Source: Maritimibacter sp. (lineage in GTDB: Bacteria > Pseudomonadota > Alphaproteobacteria > Rhodobacterales > Rhodobacteraceae). Taken from it: 64,000 nt of DNA. Both the position numbers and the translations under genes were made by a program. This document shows positions 44,646-53,634 of this stretch, piece after piece. Location of the stretch: contig NZNT01000020.1 of the NCBI GenBank assembly GCA_002695005.1, forward strand, positions 496,001 through 560,000, given 5' to 3'. Numbering within the stretch: the stretch's first letter is position 1; the number at the start of each line of letters is the position of its first letter. The notes under the pieces were generated by a model, which did not search any database, was not told the origin of the DNA, and saw nothing but the letters and a program-made list of their open reading frames with translations.

Positions 44646-46783
44646 CACCGGGCCTCCTGGCTGTGGGTGAGGGCGGCCTGCTTGAGCGTGCCGAGCACCT
44701 CCTGGCTCGGCCCGTCGAGGACTTTGCGCCCCCGGTCCATCACCACCATCCGGCCCGCGAGCGCGGCGAGGCCCGGACGATGGGTGCAGAGAATCAGCGC
44801 GATCCCGTCGTCGCGCAGCGCCGAGAGCCGCTCGGTCACCTGGCTTTCCATGTCGCGGTCCATCGCGTTCGTCGGCTCGTCCAGAAACAGGACAGGCGGT
44901 CGGCGCAGGATCAGGCGGGCAAGTGCCACGCCCTGCCGCTGCCCGCCCGACAGGTTGCCGCCCCGCTCCCCGATGAAGGTGCCAAGGCCGTTGGGCAGGC
45001 TGGCCACGAAACTGTCCATGCCCGAAAGCGACAACGCGCGGGCGATGTCCTCGGGCGTTGCGCGGGGCGCGCCGATGGTCAGGTTCTCGCCCAGCGTGCC
45101 GGTGAAAAGCTCAGGCTCCTGCGGCAGGTAGCCGACCCCGCGCCGCAGCTCCGCCGGGTCGTATTGCGTGGCGTTCTGGCCATCGATCAGGATCGTGCCT
45201 TGCCCGGGGGCGAGAAGGCCGCACAGGAGCTTGCCCAGCGTCGATTTCCCCGATCCCACACGGCCCACCAGCGCCACGATCTCGCCCGGTGCAATGTCGA
45301 GCGTCAGGTCCGAGACGGCAGGGGTCAGGCTGCCGGGATAGGTGAAGCTGAGCGCCTGCGTCGCAACCCGGCCCTCGGCCACCGTGAGCGGGCTGGAGAT
45401 CGTGTCGCCCCGCTCGGCGGGCACCGCCATCAGCTCCGAGATCGAGCGCATGGCGCGGCGGGCGTATTGCGCGCGAAACACCGTCTGCGCAATGGCGCCC
45501 AGCGGCGCGAGCGCACGGCCCGACAGGATATTGGCGGCGATCAGCGCGCCGATGGAGATGCGCCCGTCCGCGATCAGGAACACGCCCCATGTGATGATGC
45601 CGATGCTCACCCCCTGCTGGATCACCATCGTGCCGTTGGAGGCGAAGTTCGACCAGAACCGCGAGCGGCCCGAGACGCGGGCGGCGGCGGCAGTGGCGGC
45701 GTCCCATTCCTTTTGCATCACGGGTTCGGCGTTCAGCGTCTTTACGGTTTCCAGCCCCGCCAGCGCCTCGATCAGCACCTTCTGGCGGCGGTTCGCGGCG
45801 GACTGGGCGCGGGCCACGGCGTTGCCCATCGGGATCTGCGCGCCGATGGCCAGTGCCAGCATGATCGGGATCGCGATGAGCGGCACGAAGGCGAGGGGGC
45901 CGACGATGAGCCAGAGCACGGCGATGAAGATGCCGATGAAGACGAGGTCGATGAGCGCGACGAGGCTTTGCGAGCCGAAGAACTCCCGCACCGTGTCGAA
46001 GTCGCGCAGGAAGGTGGCAGTACCGAGCGCGCCGCCGGGCATGTCGCCGGGCCGCAGGCCGAGCGCGTGGCGAAAGAGCGAGGCCGAGACGCCAACGTCG
46101 AGCCGCCGCCCGATCCGCTCCAGCACCCCCGCCCGCACCGAGCGCAGCGCGAAGTCGAGCGTGACGGCAAGGCCTACGCCAAGCGCCAGCGTGGTCAGCG
46201 TGACGAAGGCGAGGTTGGGGATGACCCGGTCGTAGACGTTCATCACGAAGATCGGCATGGCGAGCGCCAGCACGTTCACCGCGAGGGCCGCGATCACGAT
46301 CTGCACCCAGGCCCAGCGGTTTTCGCGCATCGGGCGCCAGAACCAGTGCCCGGACGGCCCCGAATCGCTGTCCTCTGCCCGGTCCTGCGGCGTGACCAGC
46401 ATCGCCACGCGGCGCGCGCGGTGGCGCAGTTCCCGCGCGGTGAGGTCGCTTTCCAGCCCACCAAGGGCGGTCTCGACGATCTGGAAGCGTCCTTTGGCGG
46501 CGCGGGCAAGGACGAACGGCGTGCCTTCGAAATCGAACAGGATCGCGGGGAGCGTGGCCGGGTCGATCCGGTCCGGTCGGCGCGTGACCATGCGACCGCG
46601 CAAGCCCGCGCTCGCCAGTGCCTGTGACAGGATCTCGGGCCGGCGTGTGTCCTCGCCGCGCGGCAGGCGTGCGCGGGCGGCATCGTCGGTCCAGGCGCGG
46701 CCGTGATGGTCGGCGAGCCAGGCAGCGGTCGCGAGACCGGCCTCGGCCCCGTCCCCCCCTGTCACCGGCACACTCCCGGTCAT
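44645..46783 (-). CDS. Type I secretion ABC exporter (LapB/HlyB family)
   Basis: The 712-residue half-transporter has a C39-like N-terminal domain (about 10-130) without the catalytic Cys, as in LapB/HlyB where it binds RTX cargo rather than cleaving it. The six-helix membrane domain (about 155-440) and an ATPase domain follow: Walker A GRVGSGKST near 505, Q-loop PQEPELF, signature LSGGQRQG near 606, Walker B VLFLDEPTNAMD, and H-loop THRPGL. It overlaps the tolC-like stop by four bases (ATGA) and hlyD by one. Confidence 0.93.
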   Translation of the reverse strand: MTGSVPVTGGDGAEAGLATAAWLADHHGRAWTDDAARARLPRGEDTRRPEILSQALASAGLRGRMVTRRPDRIDPATLPAILFDFEGTPFVLARAAKGRFQIVETALGGLESDLTARELRHRARRVAMLVTPQDRAEDSDSGPSGHWFWRPMRENRWAWVQIVIAALAVNVLALAMPIFVMNVYDRVIPNLAFVTLTTLALGVGLAVTLDFALRSVRAGVLERIGRRLDVGVSASLFRHALGLRPGDMPGGALGTATFLRDFDTVREFFGSQSLVALIDLVFIGIFIAVLWLIVGPLAFVPLIAIPIMLALAIGAQIPMGNAVARAQSAANRRQKVLIEALAGLETVKTLNAEPVMQKEWDAATAAAARVSGRSRFWSNFASNGTMVIQQGVSIGIITWGVFLIADGRISIGALIAANILSGRALAPLGAIAQTVFRAQYARRAMRSISELMAVPAERGDTISSPLTVAEGRVATQALSFTYPGSLTPAVSDLTLDIAPGEIVALVGRVGSGKSTLGKLLCGLLAPGQGTILIDGQNATQYDPAELRRGVGYLPQEPELFTGTLGENLTIGAPRATPEDIARALSLSGMDSFVASLPNGLGTFIGERGGNLSGGQRQGVALARLILRRPPVLFLDEPTNAMDRDMESQVTERLSALRDDGIALILCTHRPGLAALAGRMVVMDRGRKVLDGPSQEVLGTLKQAALTHSQEAR

Positions 46784-48162
46784 TTCAGGGCCGGGATATC
46801 CGTGGAGAACACCGAGAAGTGACCGTTCGACACGGCGCGCCGCTCAAAGTCGGGCATCAGCGGCACGTCGGCGGACCGCACGCCGAAATGGCTGGCCAGA
46901 CGGCTTTCCACCGCGAGGATCTGGTACTGGTTGAAGGCATAGGACGCCTCGGCGCTCACGTCTTCGAACCGGGCGTTGAACCACGCGGCCTCGGCATCCA
47001 GCACTTCGATGAGCGACCGCGTGCCGGCCTGGAACTGGGTGAGATACTGGTCGGCGGCGCGGCGCGTGGCCGACAGCTGCCCGTCGAGCAAGACGGTGCG
47101 CTCGATATTGGCCAAATAGGCGTTCCACGTCGTGCCGGCCAGCTCACGCACGTCGAGCACGGCGCGGTCGCGTTCGGCCATCGCCTGCACGGTGCGCATG
47201 GTGGCTGCGCGTTGCTGCGCCTTGCGCCCGCCGGAGAAGATTTCCCATTCCGCGCCGAGGGCGACATAGGCGTCGAGAGACCGTCCCGGCACGCCGTTCT
47301 GGTTGAACCCGGCATTGGCCCCGGTGCGGGCGCTGACTTGCGGCAGGGTGCCGGAGCGCACGATTTCCTCGTCGTATCGGCGCTGCTGCACCACGCTGTC
47401 TGCGGCCTTGACCCGGTGGCTTTGCTTCGTGGCGCGGGCGACGAAGGCATCGCGCGTGAGGGGGAGGCTGCGGACACCCGGCAGCGACATCGGACCCTTG
47501 GGCGGGTGGCCCACGACCGCCTCGTAACGCACCTCAGCGTCGCTCAGGGCCTGTTGCACCTCCACCGCCACGAGCTTGGCGGAGACGAGCCGCTGGTCCA
47601 CTTCGAACCGGTCGGACGAGGGCAGGCGCCCGCCGTCGACGAGGTCGAGCACCTGCGCGCCGATTTCCTGATGTTTCAGGATGTTCTGGCGCGCGACCGC
47701 CGCGAGGTTGCGGTGGCGCAGCACGTCGATATAGGCCTCGACCGCATTCAGCGAGAGCGACTCCGAAGCGTCCAGCAGGCGAAAGATCGAGCCGTCCACG
47801 CGCGCGGCGTCCCGGTAGACCGCATTGGCCCGGCGGAACCCGTCGAAGATGACGTAGCGCGCCTCGACATTCGCGCGCGCACCGGCGGTGACGCGGTTGT
47901 TGTTGGCGGGGGCAAGGCGGGCCGGATCGTTGTAGTAATACGCCCCGGCTTCGGCCGTTGCGGTCACGGTCGGCAGAAAATCACGCTCGCGCCCCAGAAG
48001 GTCCAGCGCGGTCGCCTGCACGTCGGCGCTGCGCACCCTTGCCTGCGGATTGTCCGTCACGGCCGATTGCACGGCGGATTTCAGGCTTTCGGCCTGTGCG
48101 GTCCCTGCAAGCGCCAGACCAAGTCCAAGCGCAGCCCCCAGTGCCCCGATACGGCGCAGCAT
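46780..48162 (-). CDS. TolC-family outer-membrane protein (type I secretion)
   Basis: The 460-residue protein starts at the ATG at 48162 after GGGGAG and has a signal peptide (MLRRIGALGAALGLGLALAG). TolC-repeat helices hold ESLKSAVQSAVTDNPQARVR and the duplicated half AGTRSLIEVLDAEAAWFNAR, ending in YQILAVESRLASHFGV. A longer open frame to 48285 adds only residues without family resemblance. It is first in the tolC-ABC-hlyD operon; its promoter lies at 48163-48291, where ATGC-N8-GCAT (48214-48229) is a weak inverted repeat. Confidence 0.9.
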   Translation of the reverse strand: MLRRIGALGAALGLGLALAGTAQAESLKSAVQSAVTDNPQARVRSADVQATALDLLGRERDFLPTVTATAEAGAYYYNDPARLAPANNNRVTAGARANVEARYVIFDGFRRANAVYRDAARVDGSIFRLLDASESLSLNAVEAYIDVLRHRNLAAVARQNILKHQEIGAQVLDLVDGGRLPSSDRFEVDQRLVSAKLVAVEVQQALSDAEVRYEAVVGHPPKGPMSLPGVRSLPLTRDAFVARATKQSHRVKAADSVVQQRRYDEEIVRSGTLPQVSARTGANAGFNQNGVPGRSLDAYVALGAEWEIFSGGRKAQQRAATMRTVQAMAERDRAVLDVRELAGTTWNAYLANIERTVLLDGQLSATRRAADQYLTQFQAGTRSLIEVLDAEAAWFNARFEDVSAEASYAFNQYQILAVESRLASHFGVRSADVPLMPDFERRAVSNGHFSVFSTDIPALK

Positions 48163-48291
48163 GTCTGTCTCCCCTACGCGCGCACGGATGCCCGCGAGAA
48201 TCCCGTTATTCAAATGCATTAAAAAGCATAGGGAAATGACGACCGGGTGCAATTGTGTTGTCCGGCTGCGCCAGCGCGCCCGCAATCTGTG

Positions 48292-48672
48292 TCAGGCAAA
48301 CCACAACAGGGCGGCGATGATGCCGACAAGGGTGGCCTGGTGAAAGAACTGGTCGATCCCGTGAAAGACCCAGTACTCCCGCTTCTTGTGATCGGGCTTG
48401 CGCCAGCGCTGAACATGATCCTTTGCAAAGTCGATGTGGTAATGGATCACGAATTCGATCAATCCGAGGATCAGGACAAGGCCGATGTCGAAGCCGGTCA
48501 CGACCAGAACGATCACCGTCAGCAGGGCGTGAAGTCCGGCATGGGCAAGCCCGCCGGGATGGCCATATCGGCCCTTGTTCGAGATCATCCACATGTTCTG
48601 CCAGACGTAATCCGCCAGCAGGTGTTTGAGCTGCAAGAGTAGAAGGATCAGAAGGATTCGTTCCGGCGTCAT
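48292..48672 (-). CDS. DUF3307 membrane protein
   Basis: The 126-residue protein has a hydrophobic profile: LLILLLLQLKHLLADYVWQN, then GGLAHAGLHALLTVIVLVVT, GLIEFVIHYHIDFAKDH and FFHQATLVGIIAALLWF. The HxLxDYVWQ, HAGLHA and HYHIDF motifs are characteristic of DUF3307 as I remember it. ATG at 48672 overlaps the stop of a 68-residue frame upstream (ATGA). Function unknown; in other bacteria it pairs with SatD-like proteins, which I do not see here. Confidence 0.85.
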   Translation of the reverse strand: MTPERILLILLLLQLKHLLADYVWQNMWMISNKGRYGHPGGLAHAGLHALLTVIVLVVTGFDIGLVLILGLIEFVIHYHIDFAKDHVQRWRKPDHKKREYWVFHGIDQFFHQATLVGIIAALLWFA

Positions 48673-48875
48673 GTTGCGCGATGCCTCAGTTTCTTGTTGG
48701 TGCGGTCCTGCATTTCGGCCAGCCCCGATCCGGCCACTTGTTCGCGGCAAGCGACAAGGGTGGGGGCGATGCACAGGTGGTCACGCACAGTGGTCTTCAA
48801 GAGAGGGTAGACGACCGCGCCCGTCTCGGCAACGCAAGGGGCAGGCCGCAAGGGCGCCGCCGCGTCAGCCGGCAT
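48669..48875 (-). CDS. Possible small protein linking the cNMP-binding gene and DUF3307
   Basis: A 68-residue frame begins with an ATG overlapping the end of the cNMP-binding gene by 11 bases and stops overlapping the DUF3307 start by four. Codon third positions are about three-quarters G/C, as for genes here. The protein (VYPLLKTTVRDHLCIAPTLV, EMQDRTNKKLRHRAT) resembles nothing I know. The two tight overlaps favour a real gene, but the ribosome site is unclear. Confidence 0.42.
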   Translation of the reverse strand: MPADAAAPLRPAPCVAETGAVVYPLLKTTVRDHLCIAPTLVACREQVAGSGLAEMQDRTNKKLRHRAT

Positions 48876-49581
48876 GGTCCTTGGCGTCTTCGGAGGACGA
48901 GAGTTTCCGGTTCGCCTCGATCAGCTTTTCCTTCGTGGAGCGGGCGAGGTGGACCGACAGGCTTGAGGCGAAGTCCGCGTCGGTCTCGGCCAGCTTGCGC
49001 AGGGTCGTTCCGGATACCGAGAATACCCGCGAGGGTTCGGACACGCTGACGGTTGCCGAAGCGGGGGCCGCCTCCATCACGTTCATCTCGCCCACGAAGC
49101 CACGCTTGATCTCGGCGATGGATTTGTTGCCCGAGCTGACCTCGGCCGTACCGTGCAACATGAAGTGCAGGTGCGTGACGCATTCGCCTTCGGTGGTCAG
49201 GACCGTGCCCGGCTCCGCATTGAACCAGACCCCGCGGTTAAGCAGGTTGCGCGCCGTCGGTTTCGACATGCGCGGCAGGCCGTAGGCGATCAGGGTCTGT
49301 TCCTCGTCCGAAAAGCTCAGGCGGGAATTGAGGAAATAGATCCGGGCGATCCCGAAGACAGAAATCCCCGCCCAGGCGATCTGAAGCGCGGCCGACGGCC
49401 AGTTGAAGGCCGACGACAGGCCGAGCAGTACAAGGATGCTCGCCACGAGGTTCATCGCGGGGAAGACGTAGCCCGAGCCGCGTATGAGGCCGAGTTGCAG
49501 AAGCAGGTAGCCAGCGAGGTAAACCGCGACGCCGAGAAAGCCTGCCCACTCAAGCGGGGTAATGGAACCGAAAGCAATCAT
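48865..49581 (-). CDS. Membrane protein with C-terminal cyclic-nucleotide-binding domain
   Basis: The 238-residue protein has an N-terminal three-helix membrane region (about 8-85: EWAGFLGVAVYLAGYLLLQL, YVFPAMNLVASILVLLGLSS, ALQIAWAGISVFGIARIYF) similar to CBU_0592-type membrane domains, and a C-terminal cNMP-binding domain (about 110-220) with RGVWFNAEPGTVLTTEGECV, HFMLHGTAEVS and FVGEMNVMEAAPASATVSVS. The phosphate-binding cassette G-E-M is present; the usual Arg of the cassette is not obvious (ASATV), so binding could be weak. It is a likely membrane effector for the nearby cyclase. Start is uncertain: ATG 49581, GTG 49590 or further upstream. Confidence 0.7.
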   Translation of the reverse strand: MIAFGSITPLEWAGFLGVAVYLAGYLLLQLGLIRGSGYVFPAMNLVASILVLLGLSSAFNWPSAALQIAWAGISVFGIARIYFLNSRLSFSDEEQTLIAYGLPRMSKPTARNLLNRGVWFNAEPGTVLTTEGECVTHLHFMLHGTAEVSSGNKSIAEIKRGFVGEMNVMEAAPASATVSVSEPSRVFSVSGTTLRKLAETDADFASSLSVHLARSTKEKLIEANRKLSSSEDAKDHAG

Positions 49582-49897
49582 GGGGGACACGACTAGCCCG
49601 GAAACGTCTCTTTCCAAAGCGGAAAACACGGTCCGTGGCGAATAATTCGCGGGTTGAATTTCGGGCGGATTCGGCTCGTCGGGGGGCGGGGAAGCTGTTT
49701 TCGCAATGTGCTGCGATATTGGGCAATTGGTCGGAATAACGGGCTTATGTCCGCTAAGGCCCTGCCATACGCCGCGAAAACGATGAAAAAGGCGGGTGCG
49801 GATTTGCGACCTGCATGACCCTTGCGTCAACCGTGTCTGCGGCGGTCGCGGGGGCGACCGATCCGGGGCAGGACAGCGACGGGGATTTCGGACGGGC
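49582..49897. promoter_or_regulatory. Divergent intergenic region, cNMP protein / glutaminase
   Basis: This 316-base gap holds promoters for both genes. A small inverted repeat GCGAA-TAA-TTCGC lies at 49638-49650. Open frames reading into it from both sides have no ribosome sites. Nothing else is identifiable. Confidence 0.45.
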
Positions 49898-51730
49898 ATG
49901 CAGAAACTTCAGATCGTCACCGACTATCTCGAACGCCTTCACGCCGAGATAGCGCGGAACGACTCGGGTGAGGTTGCGACCTATATCCCCGAATTGGGCC
50001 GCGCCGACCCCGACACGTTCGGCATCGCGCTCGTCACCCTCGACGGGCAGGTCTACACCGTGGGGGATTGGGATCACGCGGTAACGATCCAGTCCGTCTC
50101 CAAACCCTTCATGTACGGCGCCGCGCTCGCGGCCCACGGGCGCGAGAGGCTGGCTCGCCGCGTGGGGGTGGAGCCGACGGGGGAAGAGTTCAACTCCATC
50201 GTGCTGGACGAAAAGACGAACCGCCCCTTCAATCCGATGGTCAACGCGGGGGCCATCGCGACCTCGGAGCTCATGACCACCGGCGACCGCGAGGCGGCGG
50301 CGGAACGGATGGTCGAGACATTCTCGCGCTTCGCGGGGCGCCAGCTTTCCATCGATATGGACGTGTTCAAATCCGAGCATGATACCGGCCACCGCAACCG
50401 TGCCATCGCCAACATGATGCTCAACACGGCGATGATCCAGCAGGACCCGGGCGACGTGCTGGACCTTTATTTCAAGCAGTGCTCGGTGCTGGTGAACTGC
50501 CGCGACCTCGCGGTGATGACGGCGACGCTGGCGGCCCACGGGCGCAACCCGCTTACCCGCGATACGGTCGTGTCGCCCGAGAACGTGCGCGACATGCTGT
50601 CGGTCATGGCGAGCTGCGGGATGTACGACTACGCCGGGCAATGGGGCTATGACGTCGGGATGCCGGCCAAGTCCGGTGTGTCGGGCCTGATCGGCGGCGT
50701 GGTGCCGGGGCAACTCGGCCTTGCGGTCTATTCCCCCCGGCTGGACGAGGTGGGCAACTCCGTGCGGGGCATTCAGGTCTTTCGCCGCTTCGCCGAGGAC
50801 TTCGGGCTTCACGTCTACTCGGAAAGCACCGACCTGCGCTCGGTTGTGCGGCGGCACTACCGGGCGTCTGAGGTGCAATCGCGCCATGTGCGTGAGGAGC
50901 GCGAGGTCGAGGTGCTGCGCGAGAAGGGGTCGGCCTTCGCGGTCATGCACCTTCAGGGGCCGCTCTTCTTCGGCGCGATGGAGCGCGTCGTGCGCCGGAT
51001 CGACGCGCTGGTGCAGGATGGTGTGACCGAGGTGGCGCTGGATTTCCGCCGCGTGGCGCTGATCGACCGCGGCGGGCTCGCGTTGTTCGAACAGTTGATG
51101 ACCGCGCTTCAGGACACCGGCGTCACGCTGCTGCTGGCCGAGATGGCGCATCGGGATGCGCTGCGCGAGTTGCTGAACCTCGTGATGACGTGGCCGGACG
51201 CCCCTGCGCGGATCGTGCCGGACGTGGACAGCGCGATGGAGGCCTTCGAGGACTCGGTGCTGGCCGAGGCGGGCGTCAAATCGGACACGCAGAAACTCAG
51301 CCTTTCGAGCCATGAGATTTTCGCGGGCCTGACCGCCGAGGAATCGCGGGCGCTCGAACAGGTCGCGGGAACCCTGAGCTTTGCCTCGGGGGACGTGATG
51401 CTGAAAGCCGGGGACAAGGCCCATGCCTTTCTCACCATAGCCAAGGGCACGGTCAGCGTGACCGTGGGCGTGGGCGCGGGGCGCACGCGCCGAGTCGCCT
51501 CCATCGGACCCGGACAGGCGATCGGTGAGATGGCGCTTCTGGATGGCGGCAAACGCTCGGCCAACGTCGTGGCGGACGGGCCGGTGCTGGCCTATGTCTT
51601 CGCCGTATCGGCGATCCGCGACCTGCTGCCGGAGCATCCCCGGATCATGGAGAAGATCCTCGGCAACATGGTCCTGAGCCTGAGCCAGCGCTTGCGCCGC
51701 ACCAATGACGAAGTGTCGGCGCTGGAGTGA
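49898..51730 (+). CDS. glsA: Glutaminase fused to STAS and cyclic-nucleotide-binding domains
   Basis: It hydrolyses glutamine to glutamate and ammonia. The 610-residue protein has three parts. Glutaminase A fold, about 1-305: the catalytic Ser-x-x-Lys S66-V-S-K69 in TIQSVSKPFMYGA, PFNPMVNAGAIATSELM, and the C-terminal region KSGVSGLIGGVVPGQLGLAV. A STAS domain, about 345-455 (VALDFRRVALIDRGGLALFE). A cNMP-binding domain, about 470-600 (GDVMLKAGDKAHAFLTIAKG, IGEMALLDGGKRSANVVAD, including the cassette G-E-M-A-L-L...R-S-A). The cassette Arg is present, so cyclic nucleotide could regulate enzyme activity. The ATG at 49898 gives the standard glutaminase start. Confidence 0.9.
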   Translation: MQKLQIVTDYLERLHAEIARNDSGEVATYIPELGRADPDTFGIALVTLDGQVYTVGDWDHAVTIQSVSKPFMYGAALAAHGRERLARRVGVEPTGEEFNSIVLDEKTNRPFNPMVNAGAIATSELMTTGDREAAAERMVETFSRFAGRQLSIDMDVFKSEHDTGHRNRAIANMMLNTAMIQQDPGDVLDLYFKQCSVLVNCRDLAVMTATLAAHGRNPLTRDTVVSPENVRDMLSVMASCGMYDYAGQWGYDVGMPAKSGVSGLIGGVVPGQLGLAVYSPRLDEVGNSVRGIQVFRRFAEDFGLHVYSESTDLRSVVRRHYRASEVQSRHVREEREVEVLREKGSAFAVMHLQGPLFFGAMERVVRRIDALVQDGVTEVALDFRRVALIDRGGLALFEQLMTALQDTGVTLLLAEMAHRDALRELLNLVMTWPDAPARIVPDVDSAMEAFEDSVLAEAGVKSDTQKLSLSSHEIFAGLTAEESRALEQVAGTLSFASGDVMLKAGDKAHAFLTIAKGTVSVTVGVGAGRTRRVASIGPGQAIGEMALLDGGKRSANVVADGPVLAYVFAVSAIRDLLPEHPRIMEKILGNMVLSLSQRLRRTNDEVSALE

Positions 51731-51748
51731 GCGGCGCTTCGCGGCGGT

Positions 51749-52840
51749 CTATTTCAGAACGATCACGTTGCGCTTGGCGCTGCCGGACTTGGTGCTCTCG
51801 ATCGCCTCGTTGATCTGGTCGAGCGTGAAGCGGTTGGAGATCAGTTCGTCGAGCTTCAGCCGCCCCTGTTCGTAAAGGTCGACCATCCACGGAATGTCCC
51901 GGCGGATCACGGTGTTGCCCATCATCGTGCCGATGATGCCCTGCGCCGCGTTGCCCATGCCAAGGGGCGAATACTTCGCCTTTTCCGTCGCATGGGGCAG
52001 GCCGACCATGATGATATTGCCGCCGGGGGCGAGGTAGCGCGGGGCCGCGTCATAGACCGGCGCGACGCCGACCGTGACGAAAACCGCATCCGCCCCACGC
52101 CCGCCGTTGATCTTCTTCGCGACTGACCACGGTTTCTCGGCATTGCCCAGCACGCCGTGGGTGGCACCGAAATCGCGGGCCATGTCGAGCTTATCCTCGC
52201 TCATGTCCACGGCGATGATCTTGGCCGCCCCGGCGATACGCGCACCCTGAATGGCGTTGAGCCCCACGCCGCCCGCGCCGATCACGACGACGGTCTGGCC
52301 GGGGCGCACATGGGCCACGTTGACCACGGAGCCAAGCCCGGTGATTACCCCACAGGCGAGAAGCGCCGCGCTTTCCATCGGGACGGTGTCGGGTATCTTT
52401 GCCGCCTGGCTGGCCAGCACCACCACTTTTTCGGCAAAGGCGCCGGTCTCAAGCCCCTGATAGATCGGATCGCCCGAAGCGGTCTTGAGCGGGCCGTCGG
52501 TGAGCGAGTTGTAAGGCGTCTCGCAGGTGACGGGTCGGGCGGTTTCGCAGGACGGGCAATGCCCGCAGGCGCGGATCAGGGTGACGACCACGGTGTCGCC
52601 TTCCGCCAGCCCCTGCACGTTCGGCCCGACCTTGGTGATCTTGCCCGCCGCTTCGTGGCCATAGACGGCCGGGACCGGGCCGCCGAAGCCGCCCTCGGCA
52701 AAGGATATGTCGGACTGGCAGATGGCGACCGCGTGGATGTCCACCTCGATCTCGCCGGCCTCGGGCGGACGAATGGAAATCTCCTCGATGACGAGCGGTT
52801 GGCCGTGTTCGTGGCAGACGGCCGCCTTGATGGTTTCCAT
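51749..52840 (-). CDS. Zinc-dependent alcohol dehydrogenase (MDR family)
   Basis: The 363-residue NAD(P)-dependent enzyme has catalytic-zinc ligands Cys in AICQSDIS and His/Glu in YGHEAAGKI, structural-zinc Cys in RACGHCPSCETARPVTCET, and the Rossmann motif VVVIGAGGVGLNAIQGARIA, then IIAVDMSEDKLDMARDFGAT. The layout resembles the class III alcohol dehydrogenase branch. ATG at 52840 follows GGGAGGAC. It is last in the seven-gene operon with an 80-base gap to the hydrolase gene. Substrate unknown. Confidence 0.88.
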   Translation of the reverse strand: METIKAAVCHEHGQPLVIEEISIRPPEAGEIEVDIHAVAICQSDISFAEGGFGGPVPAVYGHEAAGKITKVGPNVQGLAEGDTVVVTLIRACGHCPSCETARPVTCETPYNSLTDGPLKTASGDPIYQGLETGAFAEKVVVLASQAAKIPDTVPMESAALLACGVITGLGSVVNVAHVRPGQTVVVIGAGGVGLNAIQGARIAGAAKIIAVDMSEDKLDMARDFGATHGVLGNAEKPWSVAKKINGGRGADAVFVTVGVAPVYDAAPRYLAPGGNIIMVGLPHATEKAKYSPLGMGNAAQGIIGTMMGNTVIRRDIPWMVDLYEQGRLKLDELISNRFTLDQINEAIESTKSGSAKRNVIVLK

Positions 52841-52920
52841 GATGTCCTCCCGCAGAATGAAACGCTGTTTCGCAAAATCCTTTTGCGCCCTCACGTCGCC
52901 GGGGGCAAGCCCCGTTTCGG

Positions 52921-53634
52921 CTACATCGCGTCCGAGAAGCCGTCCAACGCCTCGGCGAGCGCGCGCGGGGCCGAGAAAAAGGGTGAATGGCCAGTGGCGA
53001 GTTCGACGGTGTTCTCTGGCGCGAACCCGGCGGCCATCTGCCGCTGGTGCGCGGGCGGCACGGCCCGATCTTCGGTGCAGAAGACATAGTGTCGTGGCAC
53101 ATTGTCCGAAGCGCCGGTGAGTGTGGCGGGCGTTGTCTGGGTCGCGAGAGGTTGCCACCCGATGTGCGCCATCGCGTAGTCATAGGTGCCCTCCGGGCAA
53201 TCGCCATAGAGCGCACTGGTCAGGAACTCGGGCTTGAACCGGAAGCTGAGCTTGTCCGGCGCCATTTCGAACGCGCCTTTCATCGGCTGCTCCGGCGCTT
53301 CGCCCAGCATGTCGACAAGGCTCTTGCCCGGCTGCGGGACATAGGCGGTGACGAAGACGAGGCCCGCGACGTTGCGGGGATCGCGCTCGGCGGCCTGCGT
53401 GATCGCAAAGCCGCCTGCCGAGTGTCCGACGAGGATCGTCGGCCCGTCGAGCGCACCCAGGATCGCATCGGCGTAGCTGTCGAGCGTGACGTCGGCGATA
53501 GGCGTCGGATCGTCGCCATGCGACGGCAGGTCGAGCGCGCGGGCGGTGTGGCCCAGCCGCTCTAGCTCGGGGATCACGTCGCGCCAGCACCATGCGCCGT
53601 GGTTGGAACCGTGGATAAGAAGAAACTGTGCCAT
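52921..53634 (-). CDS. Alpha/beta hydrolase (EstC/salicylate-esterase-like)
   Basis: The 237-residue soluble hydrolase has the oxyanion-loop HGSNHGAWCW at its start, nucleophile S72 in LVGHSAGGFAI, and a late His region (LATGHSPFFSAPRAL). The short length and HG..HGAW start match the plant-methylesterase/hydroxynitrile-lyase-like group. Its ATG shares a base with the stop of the upstream enol-lactonase-like gene, so they are translationally coupled. Substrate unknown. Confidence 0.85.
   Translation of the reverse strand: MAQFLLIHGSNHGAWCWRDVIPELERLGHTARALDLPSHGDDPTPIADVTLDSYADAILGALDGPTILVGHSAGGFAITQAAERDPRNVAGLVFVTAYVPQPGKSLVDMLGEAPEQPMKGAFEMAPDKLSFRFKPEFLTSALYGDCPEGTYDYAMAHIGWQPLATQTTPATLTGASDNVPRHYVFCTEDRAVPPAHQRQMAAGFAPENTVELATGHSPFFSAPRALAEALDGFSDAM

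Noticed and set aside
44645-46783. Missing catalytic Cys in the C39-like domain of the ABC exporter as an anomaly
   Set aside because: LapB/HlyB-type exporters of RTX proteins normally have this degenerate domain, so it is expected.
49754-51637. A 627-residue open frame opposite the glutaminase gene
   Set aside because: Its translation is His/Arg-rich and domain-free, and the plus-strand gene has intact glutaminase, STAS and cNMP motifs.
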